Source: Parietichytrium sp. I65-24A
Lineage: Eukaryota; Sar; Bigyra; Thraustochytrida; Thraustochytriidae
DNA length: 64,000 bases
NCBI GenBank assembly: GCA_012862575.1
Contig: BLSF01000005.1
Location: 744,001-808,000 of the forward strand
Reading direction: 5' to 3'
The position numbers and the translations under genes were made by a program. This document shows positions 17,166 through 27,079 of the stretch, in pieces. Each line of letters starts with the position of its first letter. The first letter of the stretch is position 1. The notes under the pieces were generated by a model that saw only the letters and a program-made list of their open reading frames with translations, was not told the origin of the DNA and did not search any database.

Positions 17166-19796
17166 TCAACAATACAGCTGCATTGCAAAAGTCTCAATCA
17201 TGGAACGCAGCTTCTTTGCGTCGTTTGGTCGCAACAAAAATCGCAACGGATTGGCTACACCCCGAAAGCCGACTTTCACTTTTCTCCTACCCTCCTTCTC
17301 TGGCCCGAGCGTGAGCTCCACGATTTCTGCGACATGTCTTGATTCCTTTGCCACAAAAACCAGGTCTCCAAGCACCTCAAGAAGCTCTGCCTTCGAGATC
17401 TTGCGCTCTTGATGCTGCGCAAAGCGACTTGCCAGTGAGTCTTTGCATGTAAGCCAAATGAGTCTAAAGTTCGAGAGCAGCAATAGAGAGAGCATTCGTT
17501 TCCTATGCTCGTAGTGAAATACTGCAACTATTAGCCACTCACTCCGAGGCAAGAGAGCCAAAAGGGGAAGGTGGAAACGCTGACCTCTTGTTGTACCGCT
17601 TAAATACAACCGGACCTTGGCGGCTAGATCCCTTTGCTCACTCTCGCTGCGGACTGAGTTCTGGCTCTCCTTCACAAGCTCCTGTTCCAAGTCAAGCGCA
17701 GCACCTTCAGAAGACGCCTTTCCTCCGCAACTTGTCAACGCGCTCGTTTCCTCCTCCTGGATGAAGGTCTCTTCCACCTCGGAATCGACATATTCCTCCA
17801 TAGATTCACTTGCGTCGACAACGCTGAGATGCTCGCTGATTTGAGAAAGATTTCGCCGGAAAGTCTGCATGTCATTGGAGGAAGCTTGTCTCAAGGACCG
17901 AACAGATGCTTCCCCAATACCAAAAGTCAGCTTAAACTTATCTGCAAAGCTCGTCGAGACACCTTGTTTGTCAACTGTCCGCAAATCATGATCCGCTTGG
18001 CTTTGCCCAACACTTGGAGTAGCAGGTGGACCTCGAGACATGAACTTTTCGGCCCACCAACTAATTGATGAATTCGAGACGTCAGCCTTGTTTGAATCAG
18101 CAGCAACTTGATCAGTAGCGCCTGTTGGAGTCGACGCAGCCTTGAACGAGCGTGAGAAAGAGCTCAACCAGCCCCTCTTGCTTGCTTCGCCAGGTCCATG
18201 ATCATCCGATGTTTCGACAGCATCTGCTGCGACGGCGTGTCGAAACGCGCTTTCAACGAGCGGAAGAGGTGTGGATGCCCTCAAAACACGAGCTTCCTCC
18301 GCAACAGTGAGGACCTCTGATTCCGGAAGCCAAGACAGCGATGATCTGAGTACCTCCAAACAATCCCCCGATGTTTTTTGGCTTAATATGTCCGTCTCGT
18401 TGCGCTTGAGCAGGGCAATAATCAAGTATACAGATAATGGTCCGCGCGGGTCGCACCCATCCCAAACCCCTGTCAGCGGCGACTCCATAAGGGCTGGGCC
18501 ATCGTCCCCACTACTCGCAGGAAGGTTATCGATTAAGAGCAAGTCCCAGAGGCGCAAAAGACTTGGCAGTGCCATTTCTCCGGCAAAGCAGCATCGCCAC
18601 CAGCGCCATGGAACCGAAATATGTGATGCCCCAACTTTATTCAGTATCTTGCTCATGTCTTTGGCATGCAATTCAAGTGCCAAATCCAATAATTTTGCTC
18701 GATTCTTGAGGATCGCTGAGGTGGTCTCGTCCTCGCCCGGTAACTGTAATAAGAGAAGACGGCGCTTTTGCAGCTCGAGAACTACAGAGGGAACACAGGT
18801 GTGGTCCAAGCTCAGCAATGGAGAACACAGAACGTACAAAACATCAGCGAGTCCGGGGTCTGCAAACGAAGGGGGAACACTTAAGAAACTAATCGTTTTC
18901 GCAAACACTGACGCAACCATTGCCGTTGTTCGCTTTGAATCTTCCATCACACCATCGATACTCTCTCGGGATACTCTTGCCGTTCCATTGACAGAGATAT
19001 CTTCAGAACTGTCCTCCTCAGTGTCGATAGCACCACCGAGCCCATATCGTTTACTGTGCTTCAGTAGTAAAGTCGAGTTTCGGAGAACACTAGCTTCTGT
19101 CATTGCTTGAACAATATCCTCGCTTGGCCGAGTGGGGCTCCTGCTGTGTCTTGAGGACGAGTCTTGTGGATCAGGATCGAAGCGCTCAGCGTCGAACAAA
19201 TTAATCTCGTCCCCATCCCTCTGCTCCAGGCCCAACAAGCGCAGCCAGACCGGCGCACGTATTTTGGACTCGAGCGTTCCCAGCCTACGACATAGTCGAA
19301 TTATATGGTGCACGTCGCTCTCGTCCTGGTCCAACTGCAACTCGGCGCTGAGGCTGGTGAGTATGTCAGTATCATCGTCAATCTCCCAGTCTTCAGGATC
19401 GGATTCGAATGGAGAAGTGCCTGAAATTTGGCCTGACCATTGCTTTCCCATTGAGTCATCCTTGGGAGCGCCGAGGGAAGTTGCATGGTTCAGCAGCGAG
19501 TTTGACGCTGCTTGTGTCGGCGAACTACCATCTGACGTGGATGGTTTCCGCGTCTCTGGGATTTGGTCGTCGCCGTCCATAAGCCAGCTTAAAAATTCAT
19601 CGCTCTCTTTGCCAAGCTTGGCGGCCGGGCCGCGTAATTGTTTTGCTTCTTTTTCGCTTAAACCGAGTAACTTTTCAAGTGACTCTTCTTCATTGTCCTC
19701 ACTCGCTGGATTAGCTTTGTCACCCGTATTCGCTTCCTGCAGCCCAGTATCGTCCATGACGGACTGCAAAAACTCGTCAAAGTCGTCGTCCGCCAT
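17166..19796 (-). CDS. TBC-domain protein, possibly TBC1D23-like
   Basis: An 876-residue intronless protein with an ATG start. The acidic N-terminus (about 1-140) is disordered. From about 160 to 510 the sequence fits a divergent Rab-GAP TBC fold: an initial RAPVWLRLLGL segment, then VPWRWWRCCF and LLRLWDLLLIDN followed by a helix pair. I cannot find the catalytic Arg-finger (IxxDxxR) or Gln-finger (YxQ) motifs, so GAP activity is doubtful, as in TBC1D23, a golgin adaptor. A disordered serine-rich linker follows. The last 150 or so residues form a globular domain that could be PH-like (from LYLSGTTRGQRFHLPLL to the end), like the C-terminal domain of TBC1D23. A rhodanese domain, present in TBC1D23, is not evident. 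The TBC call is fairly sure; the subfamily is tentative. Confidence 0.6.
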   Translation of the reverse strand: MADDDFDEFLQSVMDDTGLQEANTGDKANPASEDNEEESLEKLLGLSEKEAKQLRGPAAKLGKESDEFLSWLMDGDDQIPETRKPSTSDGSSPTQAASNSLLNHATSLGAPKDDSMGKQWSGQISGTSPFESDPEDWEIDDDTDILTSLSAELQLDQDESDVHHIIRLCRRLGTLESKIRAPVWLRLLGLEQRDGDEINLFDAERFDPDPQDSSSRHSRSPTRPSEDIVQAMTEASVLRNSTLLLKHSKRYGLGGAIDTEEDSSEDISVNGTARVSRESIDGVMEDSKRTTAMVASVFAKTISFLSVPPSFADPGLADVLYVLCSPLLSLDHTCVPSVVLELQKRRLLLLQLPGEDETTSAILKNRAKLLDLALELHAKDMSKILNKVGASHISVPWRWWRCCFAGEMALPSLLRLWDLLLIDNLPASSGDDGPALMESPLTGVWDGCDPRGPLSVYLIIALLKRNETDILSQKTSGDCLEVLRSSLSWLPESEVLTVAEEARVLRASTPLPLVESAFRHAVAADAVETSDDHGPGEASKRGWLSSFSRSFKAASTPTGATDQVAADSNKADVSNSSISWWAEKFMSRGPPATPSVGQSQADHDLRTVDKQGVSTSFADKFKLTFGIGEASVRSLRQASSNDMQTFRRNLSQISEHLSVVDASESMEEYVDSEVEETFIQEEETSALTSCGGKASSEGAALDLEQELVKESQNSVRSESEQRDLAAKVRLYLSGTTRGQRFHLPLLALLPRSEWLIVAVFHYEHRKRMLSLLLLSNFRLIWLTCKDSLASRFAQHQERKISKAELLEVLGDLVFVAKESRHVAEIVELTLGPEKEGRRKVKVGFRGVANPLRFLLRPNDAKKLRSMIETFAMQLYC

Positions 19797-20823
19797 GTTG
19801 CCAGCTCAAGCCTGAAATCGTGTCCAGCTTACTTTCTTCGTCCAAAAAGCTGCGACTCGGTGAAAGCTTGATGTGAGAAGACCAGCGTCCAGCGCGGCAG
19901 ACCTGGCCACTCTGCTCTATCAGAGTACGTGAGCAAGTCAAGCTTGTGATTACGAGCTTGGGTTTCCAGTCAGCCAATGTCGCGTTGCTGGCCTGATGCG
20001 TCAAGTACCATGGCGCTGACTCGGGGTACACAATCTTTGCGGACACCTTCAAGTCGCCCAAGTATTCCAAGCATCCCAAGAATCCCAAGCATCCCAAGCA
20101 AGACAAGCTCGGATGATCTCGGATGTACGATTCGTATAAAAGTTGTCGTAGGCAATTAGAGCTATCAGAGCTATTAGTAGGTTCTATTGATCCGGAAAAA
20201 ATAAAAGAAATTAAAAATAAAATAAAAATAAAAGAAATTGAAATTAAAAAATAAATAATAATTAAAATCACAAAGCGCATGAGATCGTTCAAGAGTAGGC
20301 TGCACTATTACTTCATTAGTGACCAGTAATAACACCTGTAGTAGACCTACTTGCTGAGAGGCGGCTTTTGATCCGGTAACGGATCAACTCACTGTGGCAC
20401 TGTGGCAGTGACATGACGGACGTAATTTCAATGAAGACCATTCTATTTTAAGCAATTGAGCAAAGAAACATTTACACTTGCTGAGGGCAAATGGCAAATG
20501 GTAAGGAGGGAAATTCTTTAGATCCGATGTGTCTCCGCGACATTTGTGCTGCGGAACAGCGCGACACAGTTTTCTAAATTCTAGTAACTTGCAGCCATTC
20601 AAGCATATAGCACGTAAAGGCACACACAAGCAAAACCCCAGCATCCCTCCTTCATAGCCCACCAAGAAAAGCGCGCTAGAGGTTGGGCAGAGAGCGCGAA
20701 GCGTGACGATCTGGTCGCGGTGGAGTGTGGTCGGCGCAACGACGCAAGGACGCAAGGACGCAAGGAGAGCGACGTTTGGCGGGGACTTGCGTGTTGCGAA
20801 AGGACAAAACTCGGGGAAGGAAA
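19797..20823. other. Divergent promoter region with two short tandem repeats
   Basis: About 1 kb between the TBC gene and the coiled-coil gene. It holds a 9-bp tandem repeat (20051-20104), an AT-rich stretch (about 20195-20270) and GCAAGGAC-type triplet repeats near 20742-20768. No gene is supported. Confidence 0.55.
20051..20104 (+). repeat. 9-bp tandem repeat, about 6 units
   Basis: Six consecutive imperfect 9-mers of the type AAGCATCCC (variants AAGTCGCCC, AAGTATTCC, AAGAATCCC, AAGCAAGAC). It lies 255-310 bases upstream of the TBC gene start. Confidence 0.85.
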
Positions 20824-22053
20824 ATGGGAGACAGCGATGGGGCGATCGGCAATTACAAGGCCGTGATGCTCTGCAGCAGGCCATTCGCAGGGGTTTCGTC
20901 AGCCGGCAAGAAGGCCGCAAGCGATTCAAAAGGAGCCTCTCAAAAGCCTTTTCTTTCGTCATGCTCAAACGCAGACCCTCTGGGCTGGAATCCGGTACGC
21001 CATGCACCAAACGTCGTTGTGGACAGAAGCAAGAAGGATACAGCCCTCAGCAAGCACAAGAAATGGCTGTCTGATCTTAAAAAGCAAAAGCGACAGATGG
21101 AGCACGAGTTGCTAGAGCAAGCAAAGGAAAAAGACTCAAAGATGACCAACTTCAAGGAGAAGCTTCGTGTGCACCGTGAGAAGGTCGTGAAAGAACGTCG
21201 CGGAGACGACTTCGAAGCAGGGGGTCCTTCTGAGCCTCAAGAAGACCGTCCCAGCTTCGAGGAGAAGGATTACCAGTCGCAACGAGAGCAGGAGTCTCTC
21301 TATACCGAGGAGAAGAAGCAAGAGCGCAAAATGTTGGAGAAAAAACCCGCATGGGCGCTCTCACGCAACGAGATGGACAAATTGGAGGAGCTTGAAGCTG
21401 ACGAGCTCCTTGACTTTGCAGGCGGCTTAGACTATGACACGTTTCTGGAAGACCTGGAAAAGAAGATGATCGAGGCACCAAAGAAGCGATCGCAAAAGAG
21501 GAACAAGACAAGAACATCGGAGGAGAAAGAGTGCGACTCTGGCTATCGGTCCGACGAAAATGAAGACGACGATTGCGAAAGCGAAGGGAAGAGCAGCTCC
21601 GGAGAGACTGGGCTCACAGACTTATTTGACTACCTTGGTGTGGAAGGCGAAGCGCCAAAGATCCGAGCAGCGATTCGCGAACGGTATCGTGAAAGGAAAG
21701 CCGCCCGTGCGGCTGAAACCTGGAACTCCAGCATTAGGTCAAACAACCAAGGCCGCGAGGATGGCGACGACACCGGATCGGTTGCGTCTGCTCGCTCAAT
21801 CCTCTCTCATACCTCTGTGAAGTCCTTAAAACAAATCCACTCTGCACGTTCGCTGGCAAAAGTAGCCGATCGAATCGCAAAGGAAACGGGATCAGAGGCG
21901 CTTCGCAGTATTAATGAAGAGGAGCGAGATTGGAGCGAAGAAAAGATGGAACCCCCTCGCATAGTTAGTATCCACGAGGATGGTCGAACCCGAATCACCA
22001 ACAAGGATGAAACCTACAATTTACCATACATGCACAGAAACCCGGCAGTGTAA
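20824..22053 (+). CDS. Charged coiled-coil protein, unknown
   Basis: A 409-residue protein from the ATG at 20824; the frame opens upstream at a GTG at 20725 but that part is repetitive. Residues about 75-180 and 225-250 are highly charged helix-forming sequence, with long Lys/Glu/Gln runs likely to form coiled coils. A conserved-looking segment, KKPAWALSRNEMDKLEE then ADELLDFAGGLDYDTFLEDLE, resembles short acidic motifs seen in cilium-associated coiled-coil proteins. I cannot name the family. An acidic, serine-rich linker follows. The C-terminal 60 residues end with a basic/tyrosine motif (ETYNLPYMHRNPAV). With DNAAF1 in the neighbourhood a flagellar role is possible but is inference. Confidence 0.7.
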   Translation: MGDSDGAIGNYKAVMLCSRPFAGVSSAGKKAASDSKGASQKPFLSSCSNADPLGWNPVRHAPNVVVDRSKKDTALSKHKKWLSDLKKQKRQMEHELLEQAKEKDSKMTNFKEKLRVHREKVVKERRGDDFEAGGPSEPQEDRPSFEEKDYQSQREQESLYTEEKKQERKMLEKKPAWALSRNEMDKLEELEADELLDFAGGLDYDTFLEDLEKKMIEAPKKRSQKRNKTRTSEEKECDSGYRSDENEDDDCESEGKSSSGETGLTDLFDYLGVEGEAPKIRAAIRERYRERKAARAAETWNSSIRSNNQGREDGDDTGSVASARSILSHTSVKSLKQIHSARSLAKVADRIAKETGSEALRSINEEERDWSEEKMEPPRIVSIHEDGRTRITNKDETYNLPYMHRNPAV

Positions 22054-22286
22054 CGCCCTTTAGCGACTCGAGTAAACAATTCGGACCAATGTATCTATGA
22101 TTCTGTTTCATTTTATTTTTGACAGCCATTTACCGAGAAAGCCGGAACGCTCATTCATCGCTCGGGAGATGCTCGAAACCCTTAACTCTCCGCCGGAAAC
22201 ATCTTCGATAACAGCTCGGAGACTCACTTGTCATTTGAAAGCGAACAGGTAATGCCCCTTTCCAACGATCGCTGGGTATAACGATT

Positions 22287-24323
22287 CTAAGTACGCAATC
22301 GGTTTTCCATCTCATGGGCGATAGATTGCAGGAGGGATTTTCCGCTGACAATCGAAGTTGACGCAACAATTATCTGGTAAGGACAGTCCGCCTCCTTGCT
22401 GACAAATCTTAAGGCTGAGATTTCTGCTAATGTAACCCCGCCAGTAAAGAAGACGATCATTACTTTCTTCCTCTCCTCTGGGCTCGGCTTCGCGGACGTA
22501 CCCACTGACTGCACAGACAAAGGCACCCCAGGCTGCTTCACCTTGCAAATAGTTCTCCCAGGCAGCTTTTTCATCACTTCCTTTGCGCTTTCCCAGCCAG
22601 GATTGATAGCGAGCTGCACTGTGCGCACACTCAGAGGCGCATAACCCGACGTGACGTAGGCGATGTCCTCAGGCTTCGCGGGATCCACGGTTGGAGGGAT
22701 GAGCCGAAACGTAGATACCAAAGACGACCATTGTCCTGTTGGCTGCTTTTTCTTTAGCATGCCAAGGCGTTCAAGATTGTCCAAAGTAAACACAAGTTCA
22801 AATCCATACGTGTGAACGATGTTCTTTCTCAGGCTATCGAGGGCAGAAGAAGACAACCCATTGGACACAAGCGACTGTAAACACGCCAGTCGCAGAACTT
22901 TACTCCACGACTCTTGCCTGGCTATGCAATCCTCAATGTATGCAAGTTGATTCTCCCCCTCGAGCATCTCCCGCTCGACAGTCCACATTTTCCTGAAAGG
23001 AAGATCGTACACAGTGTCGCGTAGGCGGTTAACGATATTGATGTGCCTAGGCAACAGTTGGCTTTCTTGCACGTGGTTCCTCAACCCATTTTGTACATAG
23101 CTTCGTAGGTCTGCCACTTCCCTACCTTTCACGTCTTGCCAATTGTCTTTCATGTCTCGGGCCTTACCATTCAGAAAGCCAAGCACAGCGTCAACGTTCA
23201 TGTCACGTATTTCTCGATATATGTGATCTGCAGAGTTTAAAGAGATTGAGGTCTTGGGCTTTCTGCTTGTGCCAAAGCTTGGTCCTTGTACAAGCCCACT
23301 ATCGACAAGCTCTGAATCGACCATTGCATGCCCATTTCTTATTCCGATCAATGAATCCACTAGACTCTCATACGTCAACGCTGTGCACATTGGCGTAACC
23401 AAGTCAACGTTCCGATCAATGATGAGTAAAGTGTCGACTTGAGAAAGTGGCCTAGCCGTTCCCGCGGTTTGAGAATGTTGCATTGCGAACTGCAGATCGC
23501 TCTTCAAGCTTTTCTCTATATCTTCAGAGTCATTGATGCCTGACTCTGACTCCTCTGAGCCGCCATCGTCGGAGTCGCTCCCAAAGCCGCCTTGCTCTCT
23601 TTCTCTATCTAGGGCTTCGGACGCTAACTCCTCCTCAGCTTCTAATTTCATGCGAAGAAGCATGTCTAAAACCTTCTTGCTTTGGTCTCCTTTCACCTGA
23701 ATGTTTGGAACTGCACCCAGCGTGTCTTGGAGTTGAAGCAGGGCTCGCGCAGAGTACATGAGAGACGAATCATCGCTTTTCAGGTTTACATGCGCGAATG
23801 AGTCGTCTAGCCCAAGTGAAAGTACGTCCGTGTCATACGGAATGAATCCTAGTTGATATTCAAACAAACTGTCCTTCAACAAATCGAAGACCCCCTCGTT
23901 CCTTAGGACTTGATCGCACAAGAATGACCGCCGCGGAACAAAATGAATTTGATAGCGATACTTTCTACCGCTACTTTTGACCTGCGAAGCGATCTGCATC
24001 GCTGCCTTCGACTCTGGGCGAACCACGTAGATAATAACTTCGCACTCAACTTCAAGGTCAGCCCAATTGAGCTCTTGGACGTTAACAACACCATGATTTC
24101 GCAGTGTACTTGACCCTTCCACCAAGACAAGCTTCAGCGGACCTGCAACGGAGGGGTCAAACACTAGGCATTTACTCTCTTCGCACTGATCAACAATCGA
24201 AAACAAGCCACTCCTAGCTGCATCAAGGACACCTTCCAAATCGACGCAAGATTGGGACAGGTCAGGATGCTGCCTGAGCGGGACATCCCTGACTTCCCTC
24301 AATGCGGACGCCACACTTGCCAT
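22287..24323 (-). CDS. VPS33: VPS33, Sec1/Munc18-family subunit of HOPS/CORVET
   Basis: A 678-residue intronless protein from the ATG at 24323 (the frame reaches a GTG at 24341). It is a full-length SM protein: an N-terminal domain (about 1-150, with LKLVLVEGSSTLRNHGVV), then the Sec1 core motif VDTLLIIDRNVDLVTPMC with the following LTYESLVDSLIGI. That combination is diagnostic of VPS33 rather than SLY1, VPS45 or Munc18. The C-terminal segment (KVMIVFFTGGVTLAEISALRF) also matches VPS33. An acidic serine-rich insert near 245-290 is lineage-specific. VPS33 templates SNARE assembly in the HOPS and CORVET tethers on endosomes and vacuoles. This fits the vacuolar sorting receptor and BEACH gene in the same window. 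Confidence 0.92.
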   Translation of the reverse strand: MASVASALREVRDVPLRQHPDLSQSCVDLEGVLDAARSGLFSIVDQCEESKCLVFDPSVAGPLKLVLVEGSSTLRNHGVVNVQELNWADLEVECEVIIYVVRPESKAAMQIASQVKSSGRKYRYQIHFVPRRSFLCDQVLRNEGVFDLLKDSLFEYQLGFIPYDTDVLSLGLDDSFAHVNLKSDDSSLMYSARALLQLQDTLGAVPNIQVKGDQSKKVLDMLLRMKLEAEEELASEALDREREQGGFGSDSDDGGSEESESGINDSEDIEKSLKSDLQFAMQHSQTAGTARPLSQVDTLLIIDRNVDLVTPMCTALTYESLVDSLIGIRNGHAMVDSELVDSGLVQGPSFGTSRKPKTSISLNSADHIYREIRDMNVDAVLGFLNGKARDMKDNWQDVKGREVADLRSYVQNGLRNHVQESQLLPRHINIVNRLRDTVYDLPFRKMWTVEREMLEGENQLAYIEDCIARQESWSKVLRLACLQSLVSNGLSSSALDSLRKNIVHTYGFELVFTLDNLERLGMLKKKQPTGQWSSLVSTFRLIPPTVDPAKPEDIAYVTSGYAPLSVRTVQLAINPGWESAKEVMKKLPGRTICKVKQPGVPLSVQSVGTSAKPSPEERKKVMIVFFTGGVTLAEISALRFVSKEADCPYQIIVASTSIVSGKSLLQSIAHEMENRLRT

Positions 24324-24870
24324 TCCCTTTCCTTCTCTCACCCCTTGCCCCCTTTCCCCGTCCTCGTGATGGCTGGGAACTTCATGGAGCCATGGAGTCA
24401 GAGCTACTTAAAACACACTGCTAAACTATACTTTACACTAAAGTCTTCTGTAGCGCGCTATCTTTGGGAGCGCCAGATAGCGCCAGTATTCCCATTCCCA
24501 GAAGAAATAAAAATATCAGTGATCAGCCCATCGTTCCACAAACAAAACCAAAATTGATTGTTGTGCAAACGCTGGCATCGCTTAACGGTGAAACCCAAAG
24601 TCGAAGCGCACATTTCAATTCCACATGACGCTATCGACCAGCGCTTTGATGACGTTCGCTCCAAGCAACTTGTTGTCTTACGACATAGTGGACATTGCGG
24701 CAGAACCTTCTTTGTCTACATTCTAATTTCTAGTGGAGGATTTTGTTTCGAAGTTTCACTTTCACGTGGATGGAAAAGTAATTTTGATTTGTCAACAGGA
24801 TTCTGATTCTGAAGACAGCAAGTCTATGTGCCCATGTGGAATAATGGGAACGGTTGGTTCCGGTTTTGCA
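24324..24870. other. Tandem-gene spacer
   Basis: 547 bp between VPS33 and the next minus-strand gene. A CT-rich stretch at 24330-24362 is purine-rich on the VPS33 sense strand, directly upstream of its ATG. The rest is AT-rich without a protein-like frame. Confidence 0.5.
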
Positions 24871-25509
24871 TTATTCATCTTGGAAAATGGATAGTTTGTT
24901 GATTTTTTTGAAGTCGCGGTGCGTTGCTGTGAGCCCAAAGGTGATTTGTCTTTGGATGTTCCGTGGCTCAGCTACACTTGCCTCTTGACTGGGGTTCGTT
25001 TGATCCCCAATTTCTGCAGAGAATAAAGTGTGATCTTGAAGCTCTGGAGCAGAGGGAACCCAACTCCTTTGAACCACAGTTCTTGCCTTGGGGTCTTGGC
25101 CATATTTCAAGCACTCCCCAACAAGCTTTCCGGGTTTGTGAGCCCTGTCCAAGAAACCCGAATTTAATTTTGCTGGAGAGCCACCAGCAGATCGGCTTTC
25201 CGCCGCATTCTGAGGTGCCTGGTCCGCGTCTATTCGCGGTCCGAATGAGGAGTTGTATTCAGTACCTTTCAAAAGTGTAAGGCCGGCCGTGCTGGAAAAC
25301 GCTGTCGATCGCTCCATGTCCGCCTTCTTCCTACGCATAGCCATCTGCCTCGCCAAGGTGCCGTCCGGTGGCGCCAGGTACGAAGACTTGCTCGTCGTTT
25401 CGTACGTAGCTTTGGCTCCCATATTTGGCAGCACTCCATTCAGTGGGCCCTCGCGCTCCTCATACCAATTGTCGTTCAGCGTCACTCGACTGTACGTTTT
25501 GAGACTCAT
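24871..25509 (-). CDS. Small basic protein, possible flagellar microtubule-associated
   Basis: A 212-residue protein if started at the ATG at 25509; the frame stays open upstream to a TTG at 25626, so an upstream exon or longer N-terminus is possible. The start MSLKTYSRVTLNDNWYEERE contains an NWYEERE box similar to short motifs in axonemal microtubule inner proteins. It has no transmembrane span and little predicted order; it is rich in Ser, Thr, Lys and Arg and ends with RNIQRQITFGLTATHRDFKK. Family and function are not recognised. The flagellar idea rests on the motif and on DNAAF1 some 4 kb away, so it is weak. Confidence 0.55.
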   Translation of the reverse strand: MSLKTYSRVTLNDNWYEEREGPLNGVLPNMGAKATYETTSKSSYLAPPDGTLARQMAMRRKKADMERSTAFSSTAGLTLLKGTEYNSSFGPRIDADQAPQNAAESRSAGGSPAKLNSGFLDRAHKPGKLVGECLKYGQDPKARTVVQRSWVPSAPELQDHTLFSAEIGDQTNPSQEASVAEPRNIQRQITFGLTATHRDFKKINKLSIFQDE

Positions 25510-27079
25510 TTTTGCCCCCAAGAATACGGACGCGCTCGGACTGGCGGATTGAATGACCGCACTCTGACCCTTGAGTCCTCCCACGCGAACTGCCCCCACT
25601 TCCAAGTTCGTAGCTGCTGCGCTCAATCTTCGCTTCCGGTCTCGATGCCTGAAAACGGAAGTGTGCGGAGGACAGAGGGACAGTACAGCACTGTGTCGGA
25701 ACTATCACATGAGTCCCCAGGTGACACGAGGAATGGCCGCGCCGCCGCCGCTACTATATGGTAGGAACTTTTGAAAAAATGGATTGCCAAGTGCCACTGC
25801 CAGTGCCACAGTGTGAAAACCATCGTGAACGGATTTGTTTGTTCGTATAATCACTCAAACTAATTACTCCTAACTGCTCTGGTATTTATTACTACTCCGA
25901 AAATTCTTGGCCTACAAGAATCTGCATCGTGATTGATGGTGCTAGTCCTATTCATGATACCCAGTACCGGTACCCGTTCATCAGCCGGGCGTCACGGTCA
26001 CGGTGACCGAACCTTTTCAGTCGTGAATGTTTATTTCATTGTCCAGACGAGCAGTTTGCACAGAAATGCTCTCTTCAAGGATAAAATCTTCATTGAACTT
26101 TCAAATCTTCATCGACCCGGGAAAATTCTGAAAGGGAGGGCGAGGGAAAATAGCTCACATTGTTATGGGAGAGGAGGAAGAAGAAGATCAAGGAAAAGTA
26201 GCTCACATCCTTATCGATATCCATCCCGAGCTTTTTGGTTGCAAATCGTGAAAGACAAGCAGCCCACCAACACATCCGTATACTCTCCATCACAGTAGTT
26301 TATAAGTTTGTTCAGCTCGAGTATGCATGCGCAGCACGCTAGAGGAATGTCTTTCACAGTCGCTGTCAGGACGAAATCCTTCTCCTCAGCCCACCTTGGA
26401 AAGGCGAACCAAACAACGTTGGTGGCTACTGGCGTGTGAGTATTTATTTGTACACGGAGATGCAGGAGCATCAAGGATAGCCAGTTGCTAGTTCAACTTC
26501 AAAGTTTTGGATCGTGTCAACGGATACCACTGGGAAAAGTTGAACGGATCCCGACATCATCTTACGCTTTTGATTATGACAAGGCTATCAACAGATATCA
26601 CATGAAAGCAAAAGTGGGAAGAGAGCCACAACAAGTTTAGTGAGAAGGTTTATATGTCCCTGTTGACATCGGGGCTGCCTGAATACATTGGCACGCATAT
26701 AAAGGTATAATAATGTAGATGATTTGGAATTTGGCTGTGCTGGTCTATTCAGCGGCACAAGAAACCAAGGTTAACTTGACTGACGGGCCAAAACAACAGA
26801 CACAGAGGCAACAAGTTGGTACACAAGTACTCGGAGAACACAAACCTGTCAGCCTTCCTTGACGAATTCACCTTCCGTGTTGAAGAAGAAGACTGCAGTG
26901 CCGCCTTCGCAGTCGCAGAGCGCCTCGACGAAGCCGACGAGACGCTGACGTTTGACAACCAGGCACTCTCGGAATCACTCGAGTGCGTGTCGGGGGGACA
27001 CTGCGCTCAAAACGCGTCGCGAGAGGGTTTGCATAAGTCTAGTCCAGCTGTTCTCTTGTTAAGATAAAGCAGAAACGCG
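25510..27079. other. Divergent intergenic region upstream of the kinase
   Basis: About 1.6 kb. GTAC words lie at 25963-25976. A purine-rich tract lies at about 26125-26200 on the kinase sense strand. The 83-codon frame at 26816-27067, just before the kinase ATG, ends in a stop and is more likely 5' leader (a possible upstream ORF) than a gene. No other gene is supported. Confidence 0.5.

Noticed and set aside
18271-19815. Long antisense frames (279 and 227 codons) over the TBC gene
   Set aside because: Shadows of the 876-codon minus-strand gene: serine-rich, no domain logic.
25933-26474. Frames of 121 and 87 codons in the kinase upstream region
   Set aside because: Overlapping opposite strands, purine-rich composition, no motif.
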